From an uncultured Oscillospiraceae bacterium (GTDB lineage Bacteria > Bacillota > Clostridia > Oscillospirales > Oscillospiraceae), in assembly GCA_934573945.1 (NCBI GenBank), contig CAKTMQ010000061.1, positions 1 to 8,941 on the forward strand: DNA of 8,941 bases, in the 5' to 3' direction. Numbering within the stretch: the first letter of the stretch is position 1; each line of letters starts with the position of its first letter. This document shows, one piece after another, positions 7,110 to 8,941 of the stretch. Both the position numbers and the translations under genes were made by a program. The notes beneath the pieces are model-generated. The model saw only the letters and a list, made by a program, of their open reading frames with translations, was not told the DNA's origin and searched no databases.

Positions 7110-7139
7110 CTTGTTAAGAAAAGTTTATTTCTTAACAAG
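7110..7139 (+). promoter_or_regulatory. 12-bp inverted repeat in the ackA leader: operator or RNA hairpin
   Basis: CTTGTTAAGAAA (7110-7121) and TTTCTTAACAAG (7128-7139) are perfect inverse copies around a 6-base centre, AGTTTA. The repeat lies about 11-40 bases downstream of the predicted transcription start and ends 10 bases before the Shine-Dalgarno GGAGGT (7150-7155). In RNA it would form an AU-rich hairpin followed, after CAC... spacing of three bases, by five U (7143-7147), reminiscent of a weak attenuator. In DNA the outer halves TTGTTAA / TTAACAA equal the half-sites reported for clostridial Rex, but are 14 bases apart instead of the usual 4. The inverted repeat is seen directly; its function is not known. 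Confidence 0.7.
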
Positions 7140-7162
7140 CACTTTTTCTGGAGGTATTATAC

Positions 7163-8356
7163 ATGAAAGTTCTTGTGATCAACTGTGGCAGCAGCTCCTT
7201 AAAGTATCAGCTGATCGACACCAACTCGGAGGAAGTGCTGGCTTCCGGCCTTTGCGAGCGGATCGGCATCGATGGCCGCATGAAGCACACGCCTGCCGGC
7301 GGTACAGCGGTGGTCATGCAGGATCCCCTGCCGGATCACGGCGCGGCCATTCAGGCGGTGCTCGCCGCACTGACCGACCCGAACTACGGCGTGATCGGTT
7401 CACTGGAAGAGATCGACGCCGTGGGGCACCGGCTGGTACACGGCGGCGAGCGCTTCTCCTCCTCCGTGATCATTGACGACGAGGTCATCGCGGCGGTGGA
7501 GGCCTGCAGCGATCTGGCGCCGCTCCATAACCCGGCCAACCTGATCGGCGTCCGCGCCTGCCGGGAGATCATGCCCGGTGTGCCTATGGTGGGCGTTTTT
7601 GACACCGCTTTTCATCAGACCATGCCGCCCAAGGCCTACCTCTACGGCATCCCCCACCAGTACTATCAGGAACACCGGGTGCGGCGCTACGGCTTCCACG
7701 GCACCTCCCACAGCTACGTATCCCAGCGGGCACAGCAGCTGGCGCAGCTGGATCCGGAGAACTCCCGCGTTATCGTCTGCCATCTGGGCAACGGCGCCAG
7801 CGTCACCGCCGTGAAGAACGGCAAGTCCGTGGATACCTCCATGGGACTGACGCCGCTGGAGGGTCTGATCATGGGCACCCGCAGCGGCGACCTGGATCCT
7901 GGCATCATCGAATACATCGCCAACAAGGAGCACATGACGCTGGAGCAGGTGATCCATGTGCTGAACAAAGAGTCCGGCGTACTGGGACTGTCCGGCGTCT
8001 CCAGCGACTTCCGTGATCTGGCGGACGCCAGCGCCAATGGCAACGAACAGGCCGCCGTGGCCGTGGAGGCCTTCTGCTACCGGGTGGCGAAAAATATCGG
8101 CGCCTACACCGCCGCCATGAACGGCGTTGACGCCATTGTGTTTACCGCCGGTATCGGCGAGAACGCCGCTCCCGTCCGCAGCAGTATCTGCGAATATCTG
8201 GGCTTCCTGGGCGTCACCATTGACGAAGCACAGAACGCCCTGCGCGGGCAGGAGGTGCGGATCTCCACGCCGGATTCCAAGGTGTCGGTGTTCGTGATCC
8301 CCACCAACGAGGAGCTGGCCATTGCCCGGGAGACCGCAGAGCTGCTGGGCGCGTGA
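7163..8356 (+). CDS. ackA: Acetate kinase
   Basis: This 397-residue cytoplasmic enzyme interconverts acetyl phosphate + ADP and acetate + ATP, the substrate-level phosphorylation step of acetate fermentation, normally fed by phosphotransacetylase. Length fits the family (about 400). Active-site residues line up with the Methanosarcina thermophila enzyme at a constant offset of one: Asn7 in the N-terminal VINCGSSSLKYQL signature, Arg90 in GHRLVHGGERF, His122, Asp147 in VFDTAFHQTMP, His179 in RRYGFHGTSH, Asn210 in CHLGNGAS, Arg240 in GLIMGTRSGDLDPG and Glu383 in TNEEL. The glycine-rich FTAGIGENA (327-335) of the nucleotide site is intact. ATG 7163 has GGAGGT at 7150-7155 with 7-base spacing. 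The gene appears monocistronic: its own promoter and leader inverted repeat lie upstream and a hairpin follows. No pta gene is in the window. Nothing is missing or truncated. Confidence 0.98.
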   Translation: MKVLVINCGSSSLKYQLIDTNSEEVLASGLCERIGIDGRMKHTPAGGTAVVMQDPLPDHGAAIQAVLAALTDPNYGVIGSLEEIDAVGHRLVHGGERFSSSVIIDDEVIAAVEACSDLAPLHNPANLIGVRACREIMPGVPMVGVFDTAFHQTMPPKAYLYGIPHQYYQEHRVRRYGFHGTSHSYVSQRAQQLAQLDPENSRVIVCHLGNGASVTAVKNGKSVDTSMGLTPLEGLIMGTRSGDLDPGIIEYIANKEHMTLEQVIHVLNKESGVLGLSGVSSDFRDLADASANGNEQAAVAVEAFCYRVAKNIGAYTAAMNGVDAIVFTAGIGENAAPVRSSICEYLGFLGVTIDEAQNALRGQEVRISTPDSKVSVFVIPTNEELAIARETAELLGA

Positions 8357-8438
8357 GTATTTGCAGCAAAACAAGAGAGAGCCATACGGCTACATCCTCA
8401 TAGGTACACAATGTGGCCCACGGACAACCGATGCGAAA

Positions 8439-8472
8439 ATAGCGGCATGCAAGTGCATGCCGCTATCATTTT
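8439..8472. terminator. Probable bidirectional terminator between ackA and the convergent minus-strand gene
   Basis: A perfect 12-bp GC-rich stem, ATAGCGGCATGC (8439-8450) with GCATGCCGCTAT (8455-8466), encloses an AAGT loop. On the plus strand it is followed by CATTTT (T-run 8469-8472). On the minus strand the bases beyond the stem read TTTC (8438-8435), giving a shorter U-run. Its place, 82 bases after the ackA stop and 26 bases after the end of the converging gene, fits shared termination. The U-runs are short, so efficiency may be moderate. The remaining intergenic DNA (8357-8438) shows nothing recognisable. Confidence 0.75.
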
Positions 8473-8498
8473 AATGGCCAGTTATGCTTGACCAACCA

Positions 8499-8941
8499 TT
8501 ACTCCCCCACATCTTCGGCGTCAATGAATACTGTCGCAGCTTGAATCGGAACAGGCAGATGGCTGGATTTGGCGGCCTGCATCACAGCGCTTGTCAAATC
8601 GGTGCAGCAAGGCTTGTCCGTCTTTACCACGGTTATGCTCTTTACGTCGTTATGCAGCAGTATTTCGCTGAGCTTTGTCATGATGTCAAAATCAGATTCC
8701 GTGCAGCACGTCAGTACAACCTTTCCACAGGCATAAGCTCTGTGAAAATTAGGGTAGGCAAAGGCGCTGCAATCTGCCGCGATTAGCAGATGCGCCCGAT
8801 GGTAATAGGGTGATACGATCGGCGCTTTCCAAAGCTTGATGGGCCACTGTTTCAGCTCGCTGCCCTGGCCCTCAAATTCTGTTGGATCAAAGTCGTTGAA
8901 ATTCTTCCACGGGTCAAAATCCTTCGTGATCACAGTGGCTC
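8499..8941 (-). CDS. C-terminal part of a clostridial ferredoxin-like iron-sulfur protein (5' end outside window)
   Basis: The frame is open from the right edge to TAA at 8501-8499, giving 146 visible residues. A GTG at 8933-8931 could be a start, but it has no adequate upstream sequence in the window and the frame stays open to the edge, so the gene is treated as truncated. The segments SELKQWPIKL, HLLIAADCSAFAYPNFH, VKSITVVKTDKPCC and a final hydrophobic strand before the stop match, from memory, the C-terminal domain of anaerobe proteins that begin with two [4Fe-4S] ferredoxin motifs. Those use phrases such as 'WPVQL', 'ADCVAFAYPDFH' and 'VPCCGG'. Here the usual 'GCPKLDD' region reads LTCCTESDFD and 'CCGGL' reads CCTDL, so it is divergent. 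The cluster-binding N-terminus would lie to the right. The family's function is not established; a redox role is inferred. Its GC content is about 48% (116 of 240 bases in 8521-8760), well below the neighbouring genes, hinting at different origin or weaker expression. It converges on ackA. Confidence 0.72.
   Translation of the reverse strand, partial: ATVITKDFDPWKNFNDFDPTEFEGQGSELKQWPIKLWKAPIVSPYYHRAHLLIAADCSAFAYPNFHRAYACGKVVLTCCTESDFDIMTKLSEILLHNDVKSITVVKTDKPCCTDLTSAVMQAAKSSHLPVPIQAATVFIDAEDVGE

Noticed and set aside
7400..8374. Minus-strand open frame opposite ackA
   Set aside because: Acetate kinase on the plus strand carries every catalytic residue. The antisense frame has no domain or start signals.
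8484..8786. 100-codon plus-strand open frame near the right end
   Set aside because: It lies entirely opposite the ferredoxin-like minus-strand gene, has no ribosome site and no recognisable motif.
1..8941. CRISPR array, tRNA/rRNA, insertion sequence or phage genes
   Set aside because: No regularly spaced repeats, tRNA-like cloverleaf, transposase motifs or terminal inverted repeats were seen. Coding DNA fills nearly all the window.

Overview
The window is a GC-rich bacterial segment that looks like an anaerobic fermenting member of the Bacillota, most likely class Clostridia (perhaps Oscillospirales). This is inferred from strong GGAGG-type ribosome binding sites, AT-rich intergenic DNA with canonical promoter hexamers, hairpin-plus-U terminators, an acetate kinase gene, and a clostridial-type iron-sulfur protein tail. 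No rRNA or other taxonomic marker is present, so the assignment is tentative.

Bases 1-6948 are the 3' part of one tightly packed plus-strand operon for a membrane-bound ion-translocating complex of the Mrp antiporter / group 4 hydrogenase / complex I superfamily. It holds the C-terminus of an MnhB-like subunit, an MnhC/NuoK-like subunit, and then four consecutive antiporter-like subunits of the Proton_antipo_M family (498, 485, 492 and about 652 residues). Genes abut, overlap by 4 bases (ATGA, GTGA) or are 13 bases apart. All four large subunits keep the glutamate, lysine and histidine residues of the half-channels. The operon ends at a strong intrinsic terminator (6963-6999). No electron-transfer subunit (NuoB, NuoD, NuoH or hydrogenase large subunit) lies in the window, so whether the machine is a hydrogenase, a ferredoxin-driven pump or a free-standing antiporter must be read from the DNA upstream of base 1.

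Bases 7000-7162 are an AT-rich control region with an extended -10 promoter, followed in the leader by a 12-bp inverted repeat whose half-sites resemble those of the redox repressor Rex but with an unusual spacing. This region drives acetate kinase (ackA, 7163-8356), the ATP-forming last step of acetate fermentation. A hairpin at 8439-8472 probably terminates ackA and also the convergent gene on the minus strand.

Bases 8499-8941 (minus strand) are the C-terminal part of a gene running off the right edge. It resembles the C-terminal domain of clostridial two-[4Fe-4S] ferredoxin-like proteins, and its GC content is clearly lower than that of the operon. Together the genes fit a cell that conserves energy from reduced ferredoxin or an ion gradient through a large membrane complex and makes ATP by acetogenic fermentation. 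The direct coupling of the two is inference from proximity.
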